This document shows, one piece after another, positions 37,701 through 47,976 of a stretch of DNA of 64,000 nt. Each line of letters opens with the position of its first letter. Position 1 is the first letter of the stretch. Source of the DNA: Sclerotiophoma versabilis (lineage: Eukaryota > Ascomycota > Dothideomycetes > Pleosporales > Didymellaceae); the NCBI GenBank assembly GCA_012274445.1, contig JAAROD010000033.1, positions 806,001 through 870,000 on the forward strand. The letters run 5' to 3'. The position numbers were made by a program, and so were the translations under genes. The notes beneath the pieces are model-generated. The model ran no database searches and was not told the origin of the DNA. It saw only the letters and a program-made list of their open reading frames with translations.

Positions 37701-39104
37701 TTCAACTTTGGTATTGCGAGAGGCCTTGATCCGTTGTAGGACTCGTTTCGCAGGAAAGTGGTTTCATAAAGGATCTTTTCGGTGGGAAGGACGGGCATGT
37801 CGCGGATAGTGTCCTTGAAGATAGGCCTCTGCTCGACCAGCGAGACGAGAGTCTCCATGTAGAAAGTTCGGTCGCGCACCAGGAAGGTTGTACTCGGATA
37901 CTCGGTTCGAAGTCCCATGAGAGAGCAAAGGTCTTTGAGTTCGTCGTCAGTTAGTGCGCGCAAATGACCCTCAAGCTCTTCCTGGTTTCCAATGCTGCCG
38001 AAGTTGGCCAGAGCCATCAACTGCAGTTTCTCCTGGAACGTAGCATAGCCTATCCGTTGCAACTTGGCCAGAGTATCGTAGTGTTGCTGGTCGTATTCCA
38101 GCTTGGACAGCTGCTTGCCAGTCTGGTCCTCGATTGCGAAGTAGGTAAAGTGGGAGAGTAGAGTGTACAGATCGCGGAAGAGGGCATTATCCTCATCTGC
38201 GTACATGGGCGACAGCCTGATGGCGGGGAGCAGGTTTAGATCCTTCAACAACGTGTTGACATATCTCCTCGTCGGTAGCTGGCTCTGCAGATCAGTGAGG
38301 AGCTCGATGAAACGCTCACAGTAGACCAGGTTGTCGACCATGTCCTGCTTCGTATTGCAGTTGTAGAGGCGATCTATAAAGTCCAGGAGCAGTGTGTAGA
38401 GCCAGGAGCGTTCGAAGCGCAGCCTGGCTTGGAGTGCGTCATCTGCAGCATCGTATCTTTTGGCTGATGCGCGCCAGGCCTTGCGCAACATGTGGTGCTC
38501 CTCGAAGTGCTGCTCGCGCGCTGCATCTGAATGCAGGTTCTGCCATGTCGAGATGCCAACGAGAGGCGCACACTCTTTGCGCACGAGGCCGCTGTCGAGC
38601 GATTGGAAGGCGCCGATGACGAAGGAGACCAGCTGGGTCCGGATCTTGACAGGCTGCGAGGGGTCGAGGGTCATGGAGAGTATGCGGCGGAAGAAGGAGG
38701 AGAAGTCGGCGGGTCTGGCTGTGAAGTGGTCTGCGGTGTGTCAGCAGCGGTACTAGGGCGAGGAGGCGGCATGTCCTACCCCACGACGGCAGGTTCTCCC
38801 GCCTCTTGACATTGACCATCAGGGCCAGCAGCAGGTGGTGGTGGTTGGAGGCATCCTCGGAGAAGCCGGGCCACAGGTACCTCTCCAGCAGCTGCAGGTT
38901 CTCGAGCACGAGCAGCGACGAGTAGGCAAAGTCGACGCCCTCCAGCTCGTCCCACAGCTCCTTCTTGAGCACGTCGGGGCGCACCTTGGGCGTCTTCTTG
39001 GCGGCGAGCCAGTGCTTCCTGGCTACCTGCGCAAAGTGGTTCTCGCCATGCAGGTCGGCGACGGTGGGACGGGCGTGCACGGCGGCGGAGTCGGGCGCCT
39101 CCAT
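34719..39104 (-). CDS. Aquarius / Cwf11 intron-binding spliceosomal helicase, 1427 aa
   Basis: Aquarius (IBP160) is an SF1 RNA helicase that binds the intron upstream of the branch site in the catalytic spliceosome. Exons (minus): 38780-39104, 35245-38730 and 34719-35191. The N-terminal armadillo-like half includes KKELWDELEGVDFAYSSLL and the SLMGLRTEYP block. The helicase half has Walker A GPPGTGKT (near residue 830), a motif II variant MEEAAQ (near 1062), CGDHLQNSPIIQN, LDQQGRARPSIA, a VDKYQGEQNDYIILSLVRT motif rebuilt across an intron, and RRLTVALSRARLGLYILG. The C-terminus is acidic (DDDDDEVV). Length is close to that of animal Aquarius. The ATG sits in a GC-rich leader next to a pentanucleotide repeat. 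Confidence 0.94.
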
Positions 39105-39123
39105 GGCTTGGGTGCGAGGGCGC

Positions 39124-39175
39124 GGGCAGGGCAGGGCAGGGCAGGGCAGGGCAGGGCAGGGCGAGGGCGAGGGCT
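39124..39175 (+). repeat. GGGCA pentanucleotide array (7 units plus variants)
   Basis: Seven perfect GGGCA units (39124-39158) are followed by two GGGCGA and one GGGCT, giving ten G-triplets spaced by 2-3 bases. This spacing meets the usual sequence definition of a G-quadruplex-forming tract on the + strand. It lies 20-70 bp upstream of the Aquarius ATG, probably within its leader or core promoter. Confidence 0.9.
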
Positions 39176-39371
39176 GCGGTTATCGTGCGGGTCGTGGGGC
39201 ACCGGTCGCAGGGCGCGCAGGCATTGCTGGTCGCGCGGTGCAGATGGCGGAGGGCAGGCGGCAGGGCTTGGCACGACAAAAGTTAAGTCGACGCGCTGCG
39301 GGCGGATGACGGGCGGCGCAGAGAGCTCGACGGCACTTGCCGACCTCACTCCTCACCCAAGCCTCGACGGC

Positions 39372-39418
39372 CAGCACGCAGCACGCAGCACGCAGCCCGC
39401 CGCCCGCCGCCCGCCCGC
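39372..39418 (+). repeat. CAGCACG / CCGCC repeat tract
   Basis: Three CAGCACG-type heptamers followed by CCGCC-rich pentamers, immediately upstream of the complex I subunit ATG at 39427. It is probably part of that gene's 5' leader. Confidence 0.75.
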
Positions 39419-39426
39419 AACCCACC

Positions 39427-40190
39427 ATGTCTTCGCAGGACGCCGCTGTCAGGCACCAGGCCGTCGTGCCGGACAAGGTCCCCACTGGAGAGTACCCGGT
39501 AAGCCATTGCGCCGCCGCCGACCGCGCAATGCGTGCCCGTCGCTAACACGCTGCAGCTCATCGACAATGACCCGTAGGCCTCCCCCGCCCGCTGCCGCCC
39601 CCGCGAGCCCGCGCGCGCCTGCTGACAAGAAGCGAAGACACCTCTCGCGCGTACTGCGCTACTCGCGCCCCTCGGACTGGCTCTACGGCGCCGCCGTCGG
39701 TGCCATCAGCCCCGGCCTGATGCTGTACTGGGAGCGCGTCTCGCCCTCGTTCGTCGGCAAGGGCGGCTTTGCGCCCGTCATGCGCCTGAGCGGTGCCGTT
39801 GGCGTCGCCGGCGCCTTCATCTTCGCCTACTCGAGGTCCACATGTACGTGCCCGGCGTGAACACGACGCCCGTGCTTGGCTGCCCTACTGTACTGACGCG
39901 AGACAGCCCGCTTCTACGGCGCCCGCGAGAACCGCCGCGAGGTCGAGCTGGACATGCGCGAGATGGTCGACAAGGTCAAGAGGGGCGAGTCGCTGTACGG
40001 CACCACCGAGATGACCGAGTACATGCAGGGCATCGCCCACAGGAACTCGCGCTACGCAGCCACCTTCTCCCACGTCCTGCCCTGGCCCAACCTGGTCAAC
40101 CACCCCTACCACGGCGTCGACACCGCCAAGTACTACCGCCAGGCCGAACTGGAGCTGGAGCAGGAGAAGAACCTCCCCGCCAGGCGCTAG
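39427..40190 (+). CDS. NADH:ubiquinone oxidoreductase 21 kDa (20.9 kDa) subunit, 192 aa
   Basis: This is an accessory subunit of mitochondrial complex I known from filamentous fungi. Exons: 39427-39498, 39557-39573 (17 nt), 39638-39843 and 39907-40190. Removing the introns yields GEYPLIDNDP then HLSRVLRYSRPSDWLYGAA, the fungal family signature. A helical hydrophobic pair follows (VGAISPGLMLYWERVSP and LSGAVGVAGAFIFAYSRS), then a C-terminal domain with NREVELDMRE-like ENRREVELDMREM and VLPWPNLVNHPYHGVDTAKY. The 192 aa length fits. An alternative frame through unspliced intron 2 starts MTRRPPPP but breaks the conserved IDNDPHL motif. Confidence 0.92.
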
Positions 40191-40210
40191 GCCAGCTCCT
40201 CAGAGAAGAT

Positions 40211-40329
40211 AACTGCCAGGCTAGGCTATGCAGAAAGAGAGCTGCTAGGTTATGCAGAAAGAGAACTGCCAGGCTCGGTTATGCAGAAAGAGAAACACCA
40301 GACGCTAGGTCACATGACGCAGAAAAGAG
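40211..40329 (+). repeat. imperfect tandem repeat, ~24-37 bp units
   Basis: Four degenerate copies of a unit containing GCTAGGNTATGCAGAAAGAGA lie directly after the complex I subunit stop; the last copy is diverged. The repeat falls in the 3' UTR or convergent intergenic space shared with the trimethyllysine dioxygenase gene. It makes a spurious open frame and is not coding. Confidence 0.8.
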
Positions 40330-40459
40330 AAAATCCCACGCGCTTTCCTTGCCTCCCAGCAGTTGTACATAACTCTCAGAGAGCCAACACAGCCTCTATC
40401 AACATGATTTCTTTGCTTCACTTTGCTACTTGCCGCTCCATACACCGCTCCCCTCCCCC

Positions 40460-42064
40460 CTACGAACTCGCCAGACTCCCCAAAACCCTCTCCTGCCCGA
40501 ATTTCTCCATCTTGAACCGGCTCATCCAATCGTCCCTGTTGATGTATCCACCGCAGATCCTCCTCTTCCCCGTAAACTCACTCCGCCCATGCAACACGCG
40601 CCAGTTATCAAAGATCAAGACCCTGCCCGGAACCAACTGCTCCCAGTACTCGTTCTCCTTCTTCTTCAGCAGCGCATCAAACGTGCGCGCAGCCTCGTAC
40701 CACGTCCCGACCTCATCAACCGGCAGCTCGATACCCGCGCGGTCCGACGAGTTCCAGCGCACGCGCAGCAAGTCGCCTGTAGTAGGGTCGTGTTCGAGCA
40801 CGGGAAAGCCGCGGTAGGGCTGGATACTAATGCCCTCGTTGCCCGACGCATGGGCGTGCACGTTCACCGTGCTCAGGATGCGGTAAGCCTCGCGGTCGTG
40901 CTGGAACAGTTGGTCGGCGACCTTGAACCCGTCGACGAGCAGCGAGGCCCCGCCTGCGCCGTCTGTGTGCGAGAGCAGGTGGAATGCTTGCAGGCCTGCT
41001 GGCTCGGAGAAGTACGTGTTGTCCGTGTGCGCTTCGAGCGCGATGTTGGTGTATGCTGTGTCCTGCGACGCGAGGTCTGCGGTGAAGTCGTAGAAGCCGC
41101 CGTAATGCGTTTCGCGAATAAAAGCAATGCGGCGCAGGAGCTCTTCTGTTGCTTGCGGGGTGTCGAATGGGGTGTCGTCTACATAGCAGAAGCCGTATTT
41201 ACGCTGGTTGGCTGTTAATTCACAATCAATACTGCAGTCTTCTTGGCCTTGCTTACAATCGCTTGCAGAACTGTGCCCATGCCGTTCTCTGTGACATCCT
41301 GGAAACTGACCCTGGGCGCATGTTTCGCTATGGAAGAGTTCCAGAGTTTGGGACTTATCAAGCCCTGCCGCACGACAGACCTCCTCTCAAAACTCGTAAT
41401 GGCATTGGCTAGGAACGGTTGACTGTACTGGCTCTTGTGGCCGTCGCTCCACTCGATCTTGACAGTACTATCGCTAACCTTCCCTTCTGTGGTGACGGAG
41501 CCGGATTTGATGGATAGGTCCCTGGGAATCGCAAAGGTATCCTGCAGTCTCTGCTTTGTCGACTCGTGCATGCAGCCTTTGCATTGGCAATTGTCTCTCA
41601 GCCAAATGTTTGGGATGGCCGTTTCTCCAACAACTACCTTGTTATCTCTGACCGAGATTTTGGCATTCTCCGGCAATAGATGATGGACTTCCTTGCGAAC
41701 GCGTATCGGGCCCTTGATGGTGTAAAGCAGCTTCCGCCGACGTTCATGCAATTTATCGAGCTCCCCATCCAATCTCTTTAGATCGCGGAGAACAGCGTTG
41801 GGATTTTGTTCGTCCTTTTCCCCCACAACCTTGTTGAGTTGTGGTGTGTCCATGCGAACCCTCCTCTTCTTCACTCCATTCTCGGAGCCAACGTCTGAAC
41901 TTGGAGCTGCTGCTGTAGACTGGAGACGAGCATGACTGAACAAAGAAAGCTTCTAAATCCGGGTCAATGTTTGTTTTGGCGTGCAATGCCAACGCAATTA
42001 CCTGAGCATGTCTCGTGACAATCCGAGCACTCTGCGAGCATCGGAGACTGTGCATTGCAGACAT
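40460..42064 (-). CDS. trimethyllysine dioxygenase (TMLH), 489 aa
   Basis: TMLH is an Fe(II)/2-oxoglutarate oxygenase that hydroxylates N6-trimethyllysine, the first step of carnitine synthesis. Exons (minus): 42002-42064, 41257-41919 and 40460-41203. The N-terminal zinc-binding module is WLRDNCQCKGCMHESTKQR (near residue 133). The catalytic fold has KYGFCYVDDTPFD, AHTDNTYF (HxD iron ligands near 306), GGASLLVDGF, and IFDNWRVLHGRSEFTG with the distal His near 446. The pattern is nearer TMLH than gamma-butyrobetaine hydroxylase. The short first exon (MSAMHSLRCSQSARIVTRHAQ-like, basic and Ser-rich) could be a mitochondrial presequence. That exon is the least certain part, chosen because the second exon's frame has no ATG of its own near its 5' end. 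Confidence 0.88.
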
Positions 42065-42325
42065 GGCGCGTCACAGGCCAGAAAGCAATGGAAAGAATCG
42101 AGACAGCAAAAGAAAGGCAAACCAGATCTTACAAAAAGATCAAACTGCAGATGTACTGCTGTGAAGTAGTGGACGTGTGCGGAGTTGTGTAGTTCAGAAG
42201 CGGACGCCTCTAGGACTAGACATGGATGGAACACGAACGACTTCCGAGGTTGACTTGCAGCGCAACAACAGCCTTGCGACCTTGCAACACCAAAAGTGAC
42301 ATTGAAGAGCAAAAAGAAAAAGCAA

Positions 42326-42397
42326 CGACACCAGAGGGACTCGAACCCTCAATCTTTGCCACCGGAAAGCAACGCCTTACCATTAGGCCATGGTGCC
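42326..42397 (-). tRNA. tRNA-Arg (CCG anticodon), no intron
   Basis: Read on the minus strand, a full cloverleaf folds. The acceptor GGCACCA pairs with TGGTGTC (one G-T). The D-arm carries an A-box TGGCCTAATGG. The anticodon stem TTGCT/GGCAA has loop TTCCGGT (anticodon CCG, codon CGG). The T-arm is GAGGG-TTCGAGT-CCCTC and the discriminator is G. No intron interrupts the anticodon loop. It lies between the head-to-head TMLH and RPT5 genes and has its own internal pol III promoter. Confidence 0.93.
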
Positions 42398-43133
42398 TTT
42401 TGATTCGATGAAGGATTCCACGAATTGAAGAATATATATCCTGGATCGTAAACGTCGTAATGTTGCTGTTCATGATGGTCTCACATCACTTTGATCCGCG
42501 ATCGTTGGGTAGTGAGCTGATGACATACCCAAGTATCCGTAATGCACTGAGCTTTGCCCCGCTCTAACTCTGGTCTATTGTGGCAGGACATCCAGCCGAT
42601 CCTACCAAGCCAAACAGAAACTGGAGGCGCCACCAGTGCACGCCATCGTAAAAGGCTTGGAAGGTTTGACCTTGGAGACGACACAGTATACCAGACACAC
42701 TATTGTAAATATTAATCCTGATATTGCAATATCTACCTCAGCGGAGCGACTGAAGAGGTCTCTTGAGCTGTGTGCTTTTGCAGTGTCTCATTACGTTGTT
42801 CTCAAATGCGAACATTGCTGGATACTTAATACGGTCACAGATTTCAGTTCAAAAAAATTCTGTGAGTGGATGTTGAGGTCATTGTTTGATTTGGTTTGCA
42901 AAGGTGCTCGCCTCAATCGGGAAGCTTCGACCCAAACGCGCCAAGACCGGAGTAATCGCGGGAGCTTCACGTTCGTCACCCATAGGTGCCTCCCAAACAG
43001 CTGTACACCAACACCCCACCAACCCCACCATTCCCCAGCGACGCCTTCTTGGATCGCCGCCACGTCGTAGCTCTATCAGAGTTACATACATAGATTATAT
43101 CTTCTAACACCGACCCCACCTCACGCCGCCACC
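42398..43133. promoter_or_regulatory. upstream region of RPT5
   Basis: These 736 bp contain no supported gene. By position they form the RPT5 promoter; the last 60 bases are C/A-rich leader ending CACCATGTC. Confidence 0.4.
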
Positions 43134-44643
43134 ATGTCTACACTAGAGGATCTCGACGACCTCGAGCGCCACGAGAAGGAAGAGAAGAAGGACGAGGACA
43201 AGAAGAAGGATGGCGATGCCGGCAAGGATGGAAAGAAGGCCGACGGCGACGCAGAAATGGAGGACGCCGAGCCAGAGGAGGAGCCACTTGACGAGGAGAT
43301 CCTGAACTCCAGCACACGAGACATCGTCGCACGGAGACGGTTACTGGAGAACGACATGCGCATCATGAGGAGCGAGTTCCAGAGGCTTACACACGAGAAG
43401 GCTTCCATGAATGAGAAGATCAAGGACAACCTAGAGAAAATCGAGAACAACAGGTATGCTTCATTGTTCGGAGCTGCGGGCGACCAGGTGAAGGTGGCGG
43501 GAACCACGCTAACCATCTCCAGGCAACTTCCATACCTTGTTGGAAACGTCGTTGAGATATTAGATCTGGACGTTGAAGCAGAGGCCAAGGAAGAGGGTGC
43601 GAACATCGACCTAGACGCCACACGCGTAGGCAAGTCGGCGGTTATCAAGACTTCTACGAGACAAACCATTTTCCTGCCCCTCATCGGCCTCGTAGACCAT
43701 GAGAAGCTCAAGCCCGGTGATCTGATTGGTGTGAATAAGGATTCGTACCTTGTTCTTGACACACTTCCTGCCGAGTACGATAGCCGAGTGAAGGCCATGG
43801 AGGTTGACGAGAAGCCGACGGAGAAGTACACAGATGTTGGTGGACTGGACAAGCAGATCGAGGAGCTGGTTGAGGCTGTTGTTTGGCCCATGAAGGAGGC
43901 CGAGCGGTTCAAGAAGATTGGCATCAAGGCGCCAAAGGGTACGTCTATACCGCCAACATTCCCAAGGCTTCGGGCTAACAGATACAGGTGCATTGATGTA
44001 CGGCCCTCCCGGTACTGGCAAGACTCTCCTCGCCCGAGCCTGCGCCGCGCAGACCGATGCCACCTTCCTCAAGCTCGCAGGTCCGCAACTGGTGCAGATG
44101 TTCATAGGAGACGGCGCAAAGCTGGTGCGCGACTGCTTTGCCTTGGCCAAGGAGAAAGCACCCTCAATCATCTTCATCGACGAACTCGACGCTGTAGGAA
44201 CAAAACGTTTCGATTCCGAGAAGTCCGGTGATCGTGAAGTCCAGCGAACCATGCTGGAGCTTCTCAACCAGCTCGACGGTTTCGCATCCGACGACCGCGT
44301 CAAGGTCCTCGCTGCGACGAATCGTGTCGACGTTTTGGACCCCGCTCTGCTCCGTTCCGGTCGTCTGGACAGGAAGATCGAGTTCCCGCTGCCGAACGAG
44401 GAGGCCCGCGCCCAGATTATGCGCATCCACTCGCGAAAGATGACCGTCGATGAGGGTGTCAACTGGCAAGAGTTGGCGCGCAGTACCGATGAGTTTGGTG
44501 GTGCGCAGCTGAAGGCCGTCTGTGTCGAGGCTGGTATGATTGCTCTGCGATCAGGCCAGCAGAAGATCAGTCACGAGCACTACGTCGATGCTATCGCTGA
44601 GGTACAGGCAAAGAAGAAGGACACTGTCAACTTCTACGCTTAA
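43134..44643 (+). CDS. 26S proteasome AAA-ATPase Rpt5, 463 aa
   Basis: Rpt5 is one of the six ATPases of the 19S base that unfold and feed substrates into the proteasome. Exons: 43134-43453, 43523-43938 and 43988-44643. The N-terminus is Lys/Asp/Glu-rich with a coiled coil (about residues 60-105), then the OB domain, then AAA motifs: Walker A MYGPPGTGKT near 250, pore loop QMFIGDGAKLVRD, Walker B IIFIDELDA near 306 and RSGRLDRKIEFPLP. The C-terminal HbYX-type tail NFYA docks on the 20S ring. Rpt5 identity rests on the NFYA end and the VDEKPTEKYTDVGGLDKQIEELVEA block. Intron 1 is 69 bp without a stop, so the unspliced message stays open. Confidence 0.95.
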
Positions 44644-45059
44644 GTGCGTGGCTGGGTTGGATGCATGTGCATGCTGTCATGCTACGCTCGTACTACGAGA
44701 TAGAGTTCGTCACGACACCACAAATCTAATGATATTCACCCAAACATCCTCACCGTGTCATGCTGTACAATCTGTATCGTTCTATGGCTCACAACGCCTG
44801 GAAGGACAAGGTTTTGGTCTACTCTGTTGATGAAATTGCTTCCTAATTCTTGAATATCGTTGATACAGATGTGCACACCGCATGACCTCCTTACACTTCC
44901 GAATATACCATGACGCCGGTGCAACCGAGCCGAGCCTCCTACCCACCCAACTCCGCGAACTCCGTATTTGAGCCAGCGTAGGCCCATTGCCGATCCACTA
45001 GCTTCATCGCTGCCGCGTACTGACCAAGCCTCGGACCACCGTCCAGGTCGTTGGCTACC
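44644..45059. other. convergent 3' region of RPT5 and the next gene
   Basis: 416 bp lie between the stop codons of two converging genes. No gene is seen; it is expected to hold both polyadenylation regions. Confidence 0.4.
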
Positions 45060-47591
45060 TCAACAAGCATGCAGTTGAGCACTAGACTCATAGCCACCTG
45101 ATTCTGCAGCTTCGAGGTCGGTAGATAGATTTGCTATCTCTTGGAGCTCACGCACATGTCTGGGCATGTCCGATGTCCTTTTATCGTCGCTTCTGTTCCA
45201 GCTTTTGCCTTTGAAAAGATTGGCGAAGCTAGCCTTTCGAGGCGTCAGTCTGCGTACAGCACGGCCAATGGGTCCTTTGGGAGTCGACTCCTCGGGCTTA
45301 CGCAGTGACGGTGGAAGATCGAGTTTGGTGTCGAGCATCTTGCGATCTTTCCGGTATCTGTACTCGAATTCCTGACGAAGTCTTAGCGATATCACCTAAC
45401 AAGCATGGGAATCAAGGGTCGAGCGTACGTAAAGGCTGTCTGCGGCTTGTGCAGAGGCGCAAAGATCCCTAAGTTGCATGAAGATCAAGATCATGGCTTT
45501 CTTGTCCTCGTCCAAATTGCATTGTCCCAGAGGTCCTTCGTCCTCAGGCTTCATCTTGGGTTCTATCGCCGCTACCATAGCTTCTGTGCGCCACTGATCG
45601 AACCGCGATTGGAATCTGCCTGCCCAGTACAACGGCGGCATGTAGTCTTTGACCTGTACACGGGTTGCATCGTTAGCACTATACGGGCAGAAACGCTCAG
45701 ATATAGACCAGTGTCGTTGACTCTGCAGTTCTCTAGTAGGCCTTCCTGAACGTGATATTAAGACCGATCTCTTCATGCGCTCGATATGGAACTCTGTCAT
45801 GACCGAAGGCGATACTATCAGATTTTTAGAAGACTTTGACAGTGCTTCGGTTTGGATTGCATCGTAATGTGCCCCACACATGGAGGTAGAAGCTTCATAT
45901 TGGAAATGATATTCCCCCTTTGCTTCGTCGGCACAACTGTCTTGCTCCGCATCTTCTGCAGCTCCATATACTGCTGCTGATGTAGAGGTAGACGTGAAAT
46001 TCACTGATGCAGCCTCTATAGACTTCTGGGTGGAAGCTATCCCAGACAGTAATGACCTGCTGGAGGATCCGAGCTGGCCTGAAGGTATCGGGAAATGGTG
46101 GTGCAGTTTTGACAACGACGTCGACATGTATTTCTGCGGGATGGATTTGGTGAGGTTGGAGGATGGTGGCAACTTGTACTGATTTGGGATGGGAGGTACA
46201 GGAGGAGCTTCCGGACGTCTTCCAAGATGGTGGCAAGTGGAGGAACGTGGGAATCTTCTCACCTGATGGTTCGCAGCCGCAAAGACCTTTGAGGACCCCC
46301 AAACACCACCCAATCCGTTTGGAGTCCCCAGTGTCCTTCTCTGTGTATCGTTATCAGCATCGATCTTCGATGGTGGCGCGAGAGGCGAAGCTATAAGATT
46401 GACAGTTGAAAGGGTCGGCCTCGGTGAGCTTTCTGCGTCCTTGGCTCGGGAGTGGGAAGTGGGAGTTTCTTCCGAAGGGAGTGATGAGTCGGCTTCATAC
46501 GCATCCTCTTTTACCTTTGTTGGGCTACACTTGACAGTGACTGGTGACTGCGCAAGATGCGAACTTAGCTGGTTGGCGCCAATGGATGGTGTTGCAAAGC
46601 TCGCATGTTTACTCTGCGCAAACCGTGCTCCTGGAGCAAATGGTCTCCTGTTAGATGCTGCAGAAGGTACTGCCAAACTCTCTCGCTTGATTGCTTTATC
46701 CTGGATCTGCGACCGCCGTTGAGCCACACGTTTGTGCGTTGGTATGTTCTCGACAAGCAGAGGTTGTTGAGATGTAGAAGAAGCGAAAGGCCTCTTAAGT
46801 CCTGACCTTCTCGGTGCCATGTAGCTCACCCTTTGAGGGGTGTTGTTCGCCTTCACCAGGTTCGGAGTCGTCCGCGAACGTACCGCAGCCTTAGACTGAG
46901 AACCGTTGCCGACGCCCGTGAATGACTGGCGGTTGATTGCGACACCTGCTTGCAACGGTGGGTCCGAAGGAAGATATTGGCGTGGACTGGGGAACTGAGG
47001 CTTCGAGTGCGGCGGGTTTGGTGTTGGTATCCTGGTCGGTGGAAGAACCTTCGAACCGTTCATGACTGTTTCCAGTAATGTTTCGGAGTGCTCATCCATT
47101 TCGGGGACTGACCGTGCTTCACAGTCAACCTTGACAAAGCGCGGTATGTAGCTAAAGGTCCGCGATCGAGGTAATTGCCTACGTTCATGGAGATCCTCAC
47201 TCGCCTGGGCGCTGTCTTGTGATGGAACAGGTGGGTCGCTGGAGGTCGGCACTGGCGTGGAGTCGGCTTGCGCTGAAAGTAGAGCGTCGCGGTCTAAGAC
47301 CACAGTGGAGCTGTTGTTAGTGCTGGGCGCGCTCACTGGTAGTGACGCGTTGCTCAAAAGCTGGTGCCCAGGCGCGTTCTTCCGTTGTGTAAGGGAGATA
47401 AATGCAAGACCATTGCTGAGCTTCCGGCGAAACTTGCTCCCAGCAGTGTGTTGGACATCCTCATGAACGATGTGGTGAGGTGTTGGCTTCTCCCTTCTTC
47501 CCACCATCTTCGTAGCCTCGCTGGTCTCAGCAGCTTCCCAGTGAGCACGCAGTTGCTCAAATTTGCATTGCCGCTCTGGAAGGTTTAGCAT
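45060..47591 (-). CDS. uncharacterised Ser/Pro-rich disordered protein, 824 aa
   Basis: I do not recognise the family. Two exons (minus, 45429-47591 and 45060-45371) are joined by a 57 bp GTACGC...CAG intron that fuses ADSLY to EFEYRYRKDRKMLD. About the first 600 residues are low-complexity: Ser, Pro, Thr, Arg and Lys-rich with many short basic clusters and SP/TP sites, suggesting a disordered phosphoprotein. The C-terminal quarter looks folded, with YMPPLYWAGRFQSRFDQWRTE, a predicted helix KKAMILIFMQLRDLCASAQA continuing across the splice, and a basic segment around RRLTPRKASFANLFKGKSW. There is no signal peptide or membrane segment. The start is a true ATG (MLNLPERQ). It may be a cytoskeletal or cell-cycle regulator, but that is a guess. 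Confidence 0.75.
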
Positions 47592-47976
47592 GGCGGTAAC
47601 GTGGTGCGAGGCGTGTGCGGAATGGCGGTACTTACAATGTGCACGTATTGACTTAATAGTATTGGAAGTGAAGAGTCGAAGATGGAAAGAGCGAGGCAGT
47701 CATCTAAACAGGAGGCGCGACGTCACCAGCAAGGCACCTTCACCGTGGATTGTCTGAAGTGGCACAGAAGGATGAGCAAAATAAAGGCAATAGTAGAGGA
47801 GAACAACAACAGAGTGATGAACGCACTCACGAAGCAATTTCGCAGAAGAAACGATAGACGAACGTTGACTTGAATGGCTGTTACGAGCCAGAGGGTATAC
47901 AAAGGTGCAAGCTACAAACCCGAGACGCCATGCTATGCTCAAACTTCCTGATACAACAAAACATCTACCCTTCAGC
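47592..47976. other. intergenic between TOF1 stop and the uncharacterised gene
   Basis: 385 bp on a shared-strand junction with no gene recognised. It contains the promoter of the 824-aa protein gene and the 3' end of TOF1. Confidence 0.4.

Larger units (their letters stand above)
39105..39426. promoter_or_regulatory. divergent promoter Aquarius / complex I subunit
   Basis: The genes start 322 bp apart in opposite directions. The interval is very GC-rich and contains two repeat tracts: a GGGCA array next to the Aquarius ATG, and a CAGCACG/CCGCCC array next to the complex I ATG. Shared regulation is possible but not shown. Confidence 0.5.

Noticed and set aside
38835..39860. 341-codon + strand frame over the Aquarius start and complex I exons
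   Set aside because: It runs antisense to Aquarius exon 1, through the GGGCA repeats and unspliced complex I introns. Only the short complex I piece is protein-like, and that is explained by the spliced model.
39842..40372. 176-codon frame through the complex I gene and the tandem repeat
   Set aside because: Wrong frame relative to the conserved protein; the repeat simply happens to lack stops.
42361..42370. GGTGGCAAA, identical to the yeast proteasome-associated control element, upstream of RPT5
   Set aside because: The nonamer is part of the tRNA-Arg anticodon arm, about 760 bp from the RPT5 start, and I know of no Rpn4-PACE system in filamentous ascomycetes. It is a coincidence.
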